NCBI RefSeq assembly: GCF_000337895.1
Contig: NZ_AOMA01000003.1
Coordinates: 623 to 63,994, forward strand
Origin: Halobiforma nitratireducens JCM 10879
Lineage (GTDB): Archaea > Halobacteriota > Halobacteria > Halobacteriales > Natrialbaceae
DNA: 63,372 nucleotides
Reading direction: 5' to 3'
Below, piece by piece: positions 51,886-60,523 of this stretch. The translations under genes and the position numbers were made by a program. Positions within the stretch are counted from its first letter, which is position 1. Each line of letters starts with the position of its first letter. A model generated the notes under the pieces. It was not told the origin of the DNA. It did no database searches and saw only the letters and a program-made list of their open reading frames with translations.

Positions 51886-52477
51886 CCCGGCCGACCACCA
51901 GACCGCCGATCACGACCGGACCCCCACCACGGACCTCGACTCCTTCCAGAACGAACTCGAGCACCTCCGCGAAACCACCAGGTCCCTCACAAAGCGCATC
52001 GACACGCTCGAGGCCGAACTCGAAGCAAAAGACAACCGAATCGAGAAACTCGAGGCCGAGCGAGACGAGTACCGAGAACGCACGGCCGAGCTCGAGGACC
52101 GAGTCGCCGATCTCGAGGCCGATCGGGCCCGCCTCGAGAGTCTTGCCGAGGCGGCCTGCAACGAGGCGAGTACCAACAGGGACCGACTCGCCGAACTCCA
52201 GGCCCGCGAACTCGAGAAGGGAGCCCACCTGCGTGCCGAGTTCGTTCCCGACGGCCGCCTCGAGCGCATCACCACGGACGACGGCGCGGCCTACTACCGA
52301 CTATCGGAGAGTGCGGACCCGCTAGACGGGGACGACACCACGCTCGCCTACGGCGACCTCCTGCCGGTCCAGCAACTCGCCCGTATGGACGAGGTCGGCG
52401 GTCGGCTACCGGTGGGTCCATCCCTCGAGTGGTCGTCAGTGGGTACGACAGGCGACAGGAGTCGGAGGGACCCCTGA
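51875..52477 (+). pseudogene. Coiled-coil accessory gene, 3'-truncated by repeat/insertion
   Basis: Encodes 200 residues. Residues 20-110 are a long coiled coil (heptads such as HLRETTRSLTKRIDTLEAEL and LEDRVADLEADRARLESLAE). Residues 125-170 are compact (YYRLSESADPLDGDDTTLAY, GDLLPVQQLARMDE). From GGRLPVGPSLEW onward the sequence comes from an 89-bp repeat, not from the family, and the frame ends shortly after. A likely piece of the lost C-terminus (KRKNGLEYTERRLGLP) lies at 53641-53751. The gene was therefore probably cut by a rearrangement. The role is unknown; related genes occur on mobile elements. Confidence 0.6.
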
Positions 52478-52488
52478 CGACAACAGCT
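52400..52488 (+). repeat. Direct repeat copy 1 (89 bp)
   Basis: Matches 53871-53958 with only a few changes and one single-base indel, from GGTCGGCTAC to CAACAGCT. The copies flank the DNA that carries the toxin-antitoxin pair. The 13 bases at its right edge (CAGCTGTCACTGG, 52484-52496) also occur inverted at 53755-53767. Confidence 0.85.
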
Positions 52489-52632
52489 GTCACTGGAGTG
52501 TACCGTCGTTGCTGGAGCAACTCGTCGACGGCTGGTCGTGTGCGACAATTTCAGATGTCTTGGACCGGAGTAGAGGCCTCGAGCGTTTTGCTCTCCGTCT
52601 CGGCCTGTGGATCGACGAGAAGGTTCAGTAGT

Positions 52633-53145
52633 TTACGCGTCGAGATGCTCCAACTTCCGAATCAGTTTCGCATAGAGATCGGGAGCGCAGTGCCATCCCG
52701 CCTCCATGATTGAGTCAATCGTCTCGCGGGCTTCAGCGACAGACAGATCGCCCCTTTTCGCAGCCAGCAAAACGAGATACGCCGTTCCCTTCGTCTCGAT
52801 ATCCGCAACTTCCGCAGCGGTTCGGCCGTACGCTTCGTCCATTACAGCAATCCCGTCGCGGGAATGCGCACAGGCCAGTACTGCAATATCTGGCTCACTC
52901 AAATTCGGATTGTGGCGTAATCGCTTGGTGAGCTCAGTTTCCTCAACTGAAATAACCTCAAAAAGTCCGTCACTGACACAGTGTTCGATTCGACGCGCAT
53001 CGGGGTATCCTTCTTCGAGACCGGTTGTAACGACTTCGTCGTACACGCGGGTAGGAATATACCGCTCTCCCTCGAGATGTGCAAGAATCCGCAGTTGATC
53101 GACCTTCGCGAGATAGATGAGTGGCGTCGCATCAAAAACCCACAT
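52633..53145 (-). CDS. PIN-domain protein (DUF3368-type toxin)
   Basis: Encodes 170 residues. PIN nuclease acidic residues: MWVFDATPLIYLAKVDQL, TRVYDEVVTTG, LSEPDIAVLACAHS and AVMDEAYGRTAAE. The DUF3368 type is the usual partner of UPF0175 antitoxins, and such an antitoxin gene is just upstream (six bases). It would cut RNA when free of the antitoxin. The G+C content is lower than in the genes around, in line with a mobile module. Confidence 0.85.
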   Translation of the reverse strand: MWVFDATPLIYLAKVDQLRILAHLEGERYIPTRVYDEVVTTGLEEGYPDARRIEHCVSDGLFEVISVEETELTKRLRHNPNLSEPDIAVLACAHSRDGIAVMDEAYGRTAAEVADIETKGTAYLVLLAAKRGDLSVAEARETIDSIMEAGWHCAPDLYAKLIRKLEHLDA

Positions 53146-53151
53146 TCGAAC

Positions 53152-53442
53152 TCACAACTCCTCGAGGTCGGATTCGAGATGGTCTCGAGACACCCACGTG
53201 ATGTCGTGTTCGTGTGCGAGTTGAGTGAACTCCCAGACGGACATTCCTGCGAGATCGGCCCCTTTTGTGACCGTTATCTCGCCAGCAGCGAGTTTCTCTA
53301 ACGCTTGTTCCCGGCGCCATTCGGCTAATCCCTCCGCAAGGAACTTTCGAACGGCTGTACTCCGGTCCAATCGCTCTTCTTCGAGATACTGTTCAAGTTC
53401 TTTCTCGAGATCGTCTGGCACTCGTGTCGAGATCGTCCCCAT
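53152..53442 (-). CDS. UPF0175-family antitoxin
   Basis: Encodes 96 residues from ATG 53442. N-terminal ribbon-helix-helix MGTISTRVPDDLEKELEQYL and ERLDRSTAVRKFLAEGLAEW; C-terminal UPF0175 part ALEKLAAGEITVTKGADLAG and MSVWEFTQLAHEHDI. Together with the PIN gene six bases downstream it forms a toxin-antitoxin operon. The product should repress its promoter and neutralise the toxin. Confidence 0.87.
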   Translation of the reverse strand: MGTISTRVPDDLEKELEQYLEEERLDRSTAVRKFLAEGLAEWRREQALEKLAAGEITVTKGADLAGMSVWEFTQLAHEHDITWVSRDHLESDLEEL

Positions 53443-53463
53443 ATTGTGTACTTTGTTTGCATC

Positions 53464-53472
53464 GTATACAAA
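53464..53472 (-). promoter_or_regulatory. TATA box of the UPF0175/PIN operon
   Basis: On the minus strand TTTGTATAC lies 22-30 bases before ATG 53442, which fits a leaderless transcript and supports that start rather than the longer open frame. Confidence 0.55.
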
Positions 53473-53640
53473 TATTGTCCCCGCCGATCGCTTCGACGTT
53501 CTCGAAGAAATCAAACTAGATCGCGAGGAGATTGCACGTTCCACGATGCGGGGGAGAAATCCGCAGTGAGCGACATATACGCGAAAAAGCTGGTCTTAAG
53601 AGTGATCGATTCTATGCTGGCTCTCTCGAATCATCAGTTG

Positions 53641-53751
53641 GCCGCTCACGAACGGACCAAACGCAAGAACGGCCTCGAGTACACCGAACGGCGGCTCGGA
53701 CTCCCAACTGCTGCAACAATTTCTGGCGAGACAACGGGAGACGAACAGTAA
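53641..53751 (+). pseudogene. Detached C-terminal fragment of a coiled-coil accessory gene
   Basis: The frame reads HERTKRKNGLEYTERRLGLP and ends GETTGDEQ-stop. From memory, haloarchaeal relatives of the gene at 51875 end with a KRKNGLEYTERR segment, so this is probably the lost 3' end, now 1.2 kb away and without a start codon. The link rests on recall and should be tested by alignment. Confidence 0.5.
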
Positions 53752-53870
53752 CAGCCAGTGACAGCTGGTGTCCTCGGGTGACCGGGGACAGTGGGGTCAG
53801 CGTACGCCTCGAGAGGGGCCATCGACCGCTCCAGGAGACCACCTATCCACCACGCACGCGGTTGTTCGAG

Positions 53871-53958
53871 GGTCGGCTACTGGTGGGTCCATCCCTCGAG
53901 TGGTCGTCAGTGGGCACGACAGGCGACAGGAGTCGGAGGGCCCTTGACGACAACAGCT
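53871..53958 (+). repeat. Direct repeat copy 2 (88 bp)
   Basis: Second copy of the repeat at 52400-52488, about 95% identical by eye. It directly precedes the SWIM/acyl-CoA-synthetase chimera, so both junctions of the rearranged stretch carry the same sequence. Confidence 0.85.
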
Positions 53959-55527
53959 CTGGGCGACCGTACAGGGAACTCGACGTACGAGGTACAGGTG
54001 TCGCTTTCGAACGGAAGCTACGTCCAAGGTGAGTGTAGTTGTCCCGACGATACGGTTCCGTGCAAGCACATCGTCGCAGCCGTGCTCGCGAGTGGGGATG
54101 TCGAAGTCGTCGGGGGCGACCGGGTGATGCATCTGTTCCCGCGCCATCCCGATGCCTTCGCGATCCAGTTAGGTGCGCTTGCCGTCGGCGCGCTCCTCGT
54201 CCCGTGTTCGGCGATGCTCCGGGCGAACGACGTCGCGTTCCGTGCTGAAGACTGTGCGGCTTCGACCGTCGTCGTCCACGAGTCGCTCACCGACATGGTC
54301 GAACCCCTGATCGCGGACACGCCACTCGAGCGTGTGATCGTCCTGGACGGTGACGCGGACACCGTCCGGAACGACGGCTGGGAGACGTTCGACGCCGTCA
54401 CCGAGGGCCAGCCGACGACCTACGACGGTCCCGACCTCGCGGCCGCGGACCCGATGTCGATCAACTACACCAGCGGGACGACCGGCCAGCCCAAACCAGT
54501 GCTCCACAAACACCGCTGGATGTACTGTTTCAATGCGGTCAACGCGCCGTACTGGTGGGGAATCGACGAGGAGACCGACCTCGAGTCGGAACTGCTGTGG
54601 GCCACCACGGGGACGGGCTGGGCGAAGTGGTTCTGGAGCCCGGTCGGCGTCGGGCTGACGACCGGCGCGACGCAACTCGTCTACGACGGGGAGTTCGAAC
54701 CCGATGCGTTCCTCGAGGTCCTCGAAACCGAAGGCGTCACCAGACTCTGTGCGGTTCCGACCCAGTACCGTATGTTCGCCAACGCCGATCTCGAGGCCTA
54801 CGATGTCGAGCTGACGGACGCGCTCTCGGCTGGGGAACCGCTCAACCGGGAGCCGATCGAGCGCATCGAGGAGGCCTGGGGCGTCACCCCGCGGGACGGC
54901 TACGGACAGACGGAGACGGTCGCACTCGTGGCGAACCATCCCGGGATCGATGTCGAACCCGGGAGTATGGGCAAGCCGACGCCCGGCGTCGGCGCGACGA
55001 TCGTCGACGTCGACGAGGACGAACCGGTCGAACCGGGCGAGATCGGCGAGATCGCGGTCCCGGTCGACTCGCCGGCGATCTTCGACGGCTACTACGAGAA
55101 CCCGCATCTCGACGAGCGGGCTCTTTCCGGAGAGTACTACCGGACCGGCGACCTGGCCTCGAGAGACGAGAACGGTTACTTCTTCTTCGAGGGGCGGGCC
55201 GACGACATCATCATCTCGTCGGGCTACCGAATCGGTCCCTTCGAAGTCGAGGATACACTCGTCGCGCACGATGCCGTCGCCGAGGCCGCCGCCGTCGGGA
55301 GTCCACACGAAGAGCGTGGCAGCGTCGTCAAAGCTTACGTGGTCCTCGCCGAAGACTACGAGCCAACCCAGCAACTCACGGACGAACTCCAGGCGTTCAC
55401 GAAGGCGGAGACCGCACCGTACAAGTACCCGCGTCGGATCGAGTACGTCGACGAACTGCCCAAGACCTCGAGCGGAAAAATCCGCCGCGTCGAACTCCGA
55501 GACGCCGAGCAGGACGAGCGAGCGTAG
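53959..55527 (+). pseudogene. Chimeric frame: SWIM zinc finger joined to truncated acyl-CoA synthetase
   Basis: Residues from about 53980 to 54110 form a SWIM zinc finger: NSTYEVQVSLSNGSYVQ then GECSCPDDTVPCKHIVAAVL (CxC...CxH). At GGD/RVMHLFPRHPDAFAIQLG the frame passes without a break into a medium-chain acyl-CoA (AMP-forming) synthetase: INYTSGTTGQPKPVLHKH (P-loop), LWATTGTGWAKW, DGYGQTETVAL, YYRTGDLASRDENGYFFFEG and PKTSSGKIRRVELR (catalytic Lys). About 80 N-terminal residues of the synthetase are gone. No start codon fits the SWIM part; ATG 54127 could start a shortened synthetase. I read it as a deletion fusion, probably inactive as an enzyme, but the frame is intact. Confidence 0.7.
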
Positions 55528-55713
55528 CCACCGAGATCGACTCCGGTTGGTTTCCCGAGCCGTTCGGCGGTACGGACCCGGTTTCGGACTCGGTTCCGTG
55601 CGGACATCCCACTCCCTGATCGGTGCCGCGGGATCGGTCAGCGTCGGCGTGTTCGCCGGCCTCTCCAGTAGGGGGGTCGCGTTCGCACTCCGTTCCCACT
55701 GGCCGGATCGCTC

Positions 55714-56748
55714 TCAGGCACCCGCCTCGTCGGCGTCGTAGATTCCGTACGCCTCGAGCAGCTCCCGATACCGATTCCGTACGGTGAACTTGCTCACGCC
55801 GGTCGTCTCGTCGATCGTCTCCTGGGTTACTCGATCGTTCGTCAGCCGACCGGCCGCGTAGATCGCGGCCGCAGTGAGCCCCGCCGGGCTCTTGCCGATG
55901 TGCAACTCCTCGGCTTTCGCCGCCTCGAGGACGTCTCGAGCGAGCCGTTCGGTCTCGTCGCTGACCGCGAGATCGGAGGCGAACTGCCGGAGGTACTGCT
56001 CGGGTTCGGGCGGGGCGATCTCGAGTTCGAGCTCGCTCGAGAGATAGCGATAGGCGCGTTTGGTCGACTCGTCGTCGACGCGGCTGACCGATTCGAACGC
56101 CGAAAACGTCCGCGGGGTACCCTGCTGGCGGGCGGCAGCGTACAGCGAAGCGGTCGTCATCGCCTCGATCGAGCGACCGGGGAGCAACTCCTCCTCGACG
56201 GCGCGGCGGTAGATCACCGCTGCAGTCTCCCGACAGGGCTCGGAGAGGCCAAGCGCCGAGGCCATGCGTTCGAGTTCGCCGAGGGCCTGTTTCAGATTGC
56301 GCTCTCGGGCGTCTTTCGACGTGAACCGTTCGTTCCAGGTGCGAAGCCGGTTCAGCTGTGCTCGTTTCTCGCCGGAAATCGTGTTTCCGTAGGCGTCCCG
56401 GTTCTCCCAGCCGATCGTGGTGCTGAGTCCCTTGTCGTGTCTCCGTTCCGTGATCGGTGCGCCGACGCGGCTTCGATCGCTCGTCTCGCCTTCGAAGGAG
56501 CGCCACTCGGGACCGTAATCGATCTCGTCGCCGTCGGACACTAACCCACAGTCCGCACAGACGCGTTCGCCGCGATCGGAGTCGGGACGGATTCGGCCCG
56601 CACATTCGGGACAGCGTGCTCGTTCCGGTTCCGGTTCCCGCTCTGCCCGCTCTCGCATCTGCCCCTGCTCCCGCTCCGGGGCCGCGGTAGTGTGCTCGCT
56701 TTCCTCCGGCCGCTGGTTTTCGACGGCGGTGGCGGTCGTTCGGGACAT
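55714..56748 (-). CDS. tfb: Transcription initiation factor IIB (TFB)
   Basis: Encodes 344 residues. An N-terminal zinc ribbon, CPECAGRIRPDSDRGERVCADC, is followed by the B-reader/finger region (DYGPEWRSFEGETSDRSRVG and GLSTTIGWENRDAYGN). Two cyclin repeats follow (KQALGELERMASALGLSEPC..., ATLYAAARQQ-like ASLYAAARQQGTPRTFSAFE, and GKSPAGLTAAAIYAAGRLTN). It recruits RNA polymerase to TBP-bound promoters. Haloarchaea carry several TFBs with differing targets. The first 45 residues are Glu/Arg-rich, an unusual extension. ATG 56748 starts MSRTTATAVENQRPEE; the longer frame upstream is not protein-like. Confidence 0.95.
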   Translation of the reverse strand: MSRTTATAVENQRPEESEHTTAAPEREQGQMRERAEREPEPERARCPECAGRIRPDSDRGERVCADCGLVSDGDEIDYGPEWRSFEGETSDRSRVGAPITERRHDKGLSTTIGWENRDAYGNTISGEKRAQLNRLRTWNERFTSKDARERNLKQALGELERMASALGLSEPCRETAAVIYRRAVEEELLPGRSIEAMTTASLYAAARQQGTPRTFSAFESVSRVDDESTKRAYRYLSSELELEIAPPEPEQYLRQFASDLAVSDETERLARDVLEAAKAEELHIGKSPAGLTAAAIYAAGRLTNDRVTQETIDETTGVSKFTVRNRYRELLEAYGIYDADEAGA

Positions 56749-56951
56749 ACGTAACTGAACGCCAGCGATTTTGGGGTTGTGTGGCGTTCTCGCTCGAGAG
56801 TAGGTTTCAAAACCCCATGTATAACGGGTGGTTTCCCAGCCCGTGGGAATCGTCCCCCGTTTCAACCCCATCTCCGGAGCGGTCTCTCGCCAATCACCGT
56901 CGTAACTTCGGGACCGACCGCTCGACGCAATCACGACGCCTGCCCGACGAG

Positions 56952-57863
56952 TCACTCGACGCCGACGACGTCACCTTCGACGACGAGCGTGTCGAAGTCG
57001 AGCACGATACTCGAGCCGATCCGGACCGGCTCGCCGCGGAAACGAGCTGTGCTCGTCGACTCCTGGGTCCGTAGCTCCACGGTCAGCGTCACGTCCCGGT
57101 TCCGCGGGTGTTCACGTTCGTGGATGTTCCCGTCGTCGCTTACGAGCACGACCGACGCGGGTTCCTCCTCGACGGCGTCGATCCTGGCGTGGGTGTTCCC
57201 CCGGACCGTCTCGGTCATGCCTTCCTCAAGTGCGCCGGCGACGCCCGGACTGACGTTTCGCAGTTCGACCTCGGCGGTGGTGGTCGACTCCTCGATGCCG
57301 AGTGACGGGTCCTCGAACGAGAGGTCGGTGACGGTGCCGTTCGTCCGGTAGGTGCCCATGTCGAGCTGGCGCTCGTCGCCGAGCAAGAGCGGGTCACCGT
57401 CGACGTGGAACTCCTCGCGGCTTTCGTCCCCGCCGACTCCAACGTTCTCGAACTCGAGTCGGACCACGACGTGGGGCTGGACGACGCTGTCTGCCACAGC
57501 GTCGATGGTTCGAGTCGTTTCGTTGTTCGCTTCGGCGCTTCTCTCCCCGTCGGCGACGGTTTCGTTCGTCTCCCCGGCGGCCAACGGCGTCACGTAGACG
57601 TCGGTGACCGTCACCGTCTCACCGGTACCCTCGAGAACTGCAGTGTTGCCCGTTCGGAGCCGATCGATCACGTAGTCGGGCTGTTGCCCGAGTTCGACCG
57701 TCGCGTACCCCGTTTCGCCGTCTTCGGTCGCCGTCTCGTTCGGTTCGCCGCCCGTCACGAGTGCGACCCCCGCCACGACGACGGCCAGCAACAGGAGGAC
57801 GACGAGTGCGTCGATGACGTTGACGACGCCGAACAGGTTCCCGTCCTCGTCGATCAGTTCCAT
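56952..57863 (-). CDS. DUF4330-like membrane-anchored protein
   Basis: Encodes 303 residues. The start MELIDEDGNLFGVVNVIDAL is the DUF4330 signature, followed by one membrane helix (VVLLLLAVVVAGVALV). The remaining 260 residues are extracellular, rich in Glu, Val and Thr, and contain YATVELGQQPDYVIDRLRTG and SSIVLDFDTLVVEGDVVGVE near the end. Function unknown; such proteins occur with surface or cell-envelope genes in archaea and cyanobacteria. 203 bases separate it from TFB. Confidence 0.8.
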   Translation of the reverse strand: MELIDEDGNLFGVVNVIDALVVLLLLAVVVAGVALVTGGEPNETATEDGETGYATVELGQQPDYVIDRLRTGNTAVLEGTGETVTVTDVYVTPLAAGETNETVADGERSAEANNETTRTIDAVADSVVQPHVVVRLEFENVGVGGDESREEFHVDGDPLLLGDERQLDMGTYRTNGTVTDLSFEDPSLGIEESTTTAEVELRNVSPGVAGALEEGMTETVRGNTHARIDAVEEEPASVVLVSDDGNIHEREHPRNRDVTLTVELRTQESTSTARFRGEPVRIGSSIVLDFDTLVVEGDVVGVE

Positions 57864-58248
57864 CGGTGACCTCCTTCGCTCGAGCGGTTCTGGCTCGACT
57901 GTGTTCCTGCGGTTCCGTTCGGTCGGCTGCCGGACCTGCGTTGGCGATACTGGGGAGTGCCGTAGCCAAACCCGAGTGGATTACGGCGGCGTCCGTTCCC
58001 AGTTCGAGACGGCGGATAGATACACGTCCTCCTCCGAGTACGTGGATGCAAGTTGCCTTCCCAAGCTTTCGGCGTCATCTTTCTGGTCGGGGACCGGAGG
58101 ACGGCAGTAACCGAGAAATCGAACGTGTGCATGTTGCTGATTACGTGGCAGTTGTACGTAATGCGATGTGTTATGCGTTGTGTGATACGAATCGCTCCGA
58201 CGGGCGATACACTGGACCTGCTCCCGGCAGTCCTCGGTCGTCGGTCTC
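57864..58248. other. Intergenic region without recognisable gene
   Basis: About 385 bases. Contains the promoter of the DUF4330-like gene on the minus strand. An AT-richer part (58130-58200) has repeated ATGCGATGTGTTATGCG-type steps; no gene or repeat was convincing. Confidence 0.45.
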
Positions 58249-58863
58249 TCAACAACTAATTGCTGTCTGAGTCTCGATTCCACCATCCCCGAACCGCATC
58301 TCCGTGCGTGACTCACTGCAGTCGGATTCGGTGACCGATATCGCGGTCTCGGCATCGATCCCGTCCGTCTCGATGTCCGTCTCGTAGGTACCGGGTTCGG
58401 ATACTCCGATCTCGAGGACCGTCTCGTCTTGCAGCGTCTGTGAGCCAGACAGGACACTGTTCCCGTCGCGCTCGAGTGTCACGTCGAACTCCCGCGTGTC
58501 CCCTTCGTTGACGACGACGATCGCGTGTCTCCCGGAGATGGCCGACGGATCGTGGTCGTCGACGGCGACGATCGACAGCTCCGCGACCGAGTCTGGATCG
58601 TCGACCGCGAGCGTAACCTCGTCGTCGCCACTGTCGTGTTCGTTTCCGGTCTCGCTGCCACCGTCACTACCGCTCCCGTCGTCGACGGCTTCGTTCGGTT
58701 CGCCGTCGAACTCGTCCGACGAGTTCCCGCCATCGGTCGTCGTAACCGTTGATTCCGTATCCTCGTCGTTGTCCTCGTTGTCGTTCGACGATGCACCGAG
58801 ACAACCAGCGAAGACGACGATCCCAGTCCCCCCACCGTACCGGAGGAGCATGCGTCGGTTCAT
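58249..58863 (-). CDS. Putative lipoprotein, hypothetical
   Basis: Encodes 204 residues from ATG 58863. The N-terminus MNRRMLLRYGGGTGIVVFAG ends in a lipobox FAGC (Cys about 21), with a paired Arg suggesting Tat export. Then comes a 60-residue disordered acidic linker (Asn, Asp, Ser, Gly), and a C-terminal beta-rich domain of about 110 residues (VTLAVDDPDSVAELSIVAVD, HAIVVVNEGDTREFDVTLER, GTYETDIETDGIDAETAISV). It ends in a lone Cys. I see no known enzyme motif; it resembles immunoglobulin-like or BACON-type folds. Confidence 0.65.
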   Translation of the reverse strand: MNRRMLLRYGGGTGIVVFAGCLGASSNDNEDNDEDTESTVTTTDGGNSSDEFDGEPNEAVDDGSGSDGGSETGNEHDSGDDEVTLAVDDPDSVAELSIVAVDDHDPSAISGRHAIVVVNEGDTREFDVTLERDGNSVLSGSQTLQDETVLEIGVSEPGTYETDIETDGIDAETAISVTESDCSESRTEMRFGDGGIETQTAISC

Positions 58864-59336
58864 AGCCGACGCCACCAGAGCCCGCCTCAAAACGGTTTTT
58901 CATAGGTGTGGGACCGTCAGGATCGCGAACTGGTCGTCCTGATTCGGTACCGATCCGGCCGCATTCGACCCCGCCAATAGCGATAGAAATACCTCTGTTT
59001 CACCGGTTAAGCTATGCGTACGCAGGGGTACAAGACGGTATCCGGTTATAAGCACAGTCCGACTCCGGAGCCTGTTTCGCCTCGAATCTCGACGCTGGGG
59101 CTCATTACGTCATCCGAGTCCGGAACGGTATGCCCTCGTTTCGCCGCTGGTTGTGCGTTCGAGGCCGACTCGAGCTATCCTCCCGGTGGAGACCGATCCG
59201 TCGTTCGAGGCCCGCTCGAACGACCGCCAAAGCGCCACTTACAGTGCCACAATAGCGTGTTTTCGGACCGAACGATTGCAGTCGGTTATACCCGACCCTA
59301 TCGATGTCCCGCTGCCCCGCGGAGGGGAGCAAACAC
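58864..59336. promoter_or_regulatory. Divergent intergenic region
   Basis: About 470 bases between two divergently transcribed exported-protein genes. TTATAC at 59286-59291 may be the TATA box of the gene at 59337 (leader about 25 bases with GGAGGGG before the ATG). Another AT-rich patch is at 58985-59010. No gene is seen. Confidence 0.45.
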
Positions 59337-59651
59337 ATGTCCAGCACAACTCGAGTACCGCGTTGTCGGCGCTTGGTAGTCATCGCGATCGCGGTGAGTA
59401 TGCTCGCGATGGCTATCGGGACCGGCGGTGTAGTGGCGGCGGAAAACGAGACAGTGACGGAGACGACTGGCGAAGTAGTCGAAGAGGTCGAAGCCATCAA
59501 CGAGAGCACCAACATCGTTGACGAAACGACCGTTACAGACGAGAGCGAGACGGTGGTAGCCGGACCAGACGATGACGTCGATACCGATGCCCTCGTCGGC
59601 GAGATCACCGAGACGGTCGGCGACGCGCTCGCCGACACCGGCTGGCTCTGA
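59337..59651 (+). CDS. Small exported acidic protein
   Basis: Encodes 104 residues. A signal peptide (RCRRLVVIAIAVSMLAMAIG, cleavage near VVAAE at about 36) is followed by a short acidic chain of Glu, Thr and Val (ENETVTETTGEVVEEVEAIN, then VDTDALVGEITETVGDALAD) that looks partly helical. I do not recognise it. GGAGGGG stands nine bases before ATG 59337, so that start is favoured over ATG 59304. It lies near the repeat-protein genes and may be secreted with them. Confidence 0.55.
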   Translation: MSSTTRVPRCRRLVVIAIAVSMLAMAIGTGGVVAAENETVTETTGEVVEEVEAINESTNIVDETTVTDESETVVAGPDDDVDTDALVGEITETVGDALADTGWL

Positions 59652-60523
59652 GGCCTCTAGGAGCCACTGAGCAGCTGTCCGAACCAGTCCCCCGAAGACG
59701 GAGGACGGAGCCGGCCCGTTTTCCGGCGGCTCCTGGCCGGCTGCAGCCTCGTCGCCGGTCTACAGGTCCGACGATCTCTCGAACGTTCGAGCAGTCTGTG
59801 ATCCAGTCATCGTATGTGAGACCGCTCCGTCGACGGCGTCTTCGGCCACCGACGGCGCGTGATCGGTTTCGAACTACGACTCCCGAGTGACTGACGTGAT
59901 CGACACCTCGTGGTGGGTCGATACGAGTAGCCCCGGCGTCGTCCATCGTCGACGACTCGGTTCTCGCTCCCTGTCTCGAGGAGGTGCCCGACGATACACT
60001 CGAGGAGCGGTTTCGTCACCGTCGGGAGCACCCGCTTTGGCCTGTTTTCGATGTCGACCGGAAGCGAACAGTCCATCCCGCGGCGAGCATGACGAACCCG
60101 GCCGTAGCGAGGTCGACCGTCATGTGTCTCGGTGCTTCTTTTGTGAGCGAATCGCTGTATCGCCGACCAGTCCGCTCTCGAGTCGTCCCGCCTCACTTGC
60201 TTGGTGACGGTCAGCCGGACCAGGCAGTCCCCGCCGACAGTATACCGACCGTAACGATGCCGATACTGATCGCCGATCGATCTGGCGATCAGGTGTGCAC
60301 TGACTTGCAGTGGCGACGAGAGTTTTCGGTGACCCTCACCAGTGCAGGCAACGTACACCATCGAACAGAGACGGATCGAAAACACCGAGAGAGTTGCTAT
60401 TTTACGGGCCCAGTAGCCAAACTGCGGACCGTTCAATCGGACCAGACACCGGCCGAGGAACGGAAGAAACGAGAAAATCGAATACGAGCGTCGACGCCGA
60501 ACTGCAGTCTCGAACTGGTTCAG
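59652..60523. other. Long stretch without a convincing gene
   Basis: About 870 bases. Several open frames run through, including 59807-60436 on the minus strand, but their translation is Arg/Ser/Thr-rich, lacks hydrophobic cores and has no known motif, so I treat them as non-coding. It may be a decayed gene or hold the terminator of the curlin-like gene. No repeat was seen. Confidence 0.4.

Noticed and set aside
54169..55374. A 401-codon minus-strand frame opposite the acyl-CoA synthetase
   Set aside because: Antisense shadow; the plus strand carries the P-loop and catalytic Lys motifs of the synthetase.
56800..56880. Two GTTTCAA-containing stretches resembling the ends of a CRISPR repeat
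   Set aside because: The two copies differ inside, spacing does not continue, and no third unit or cas gene is present.
59807..60436. A 209-codon minus-strand frame in the long gap
   Set aside because: Composition is Arg/Ser/Thr-rich with no conserved-looking segment; treated as non-coding.
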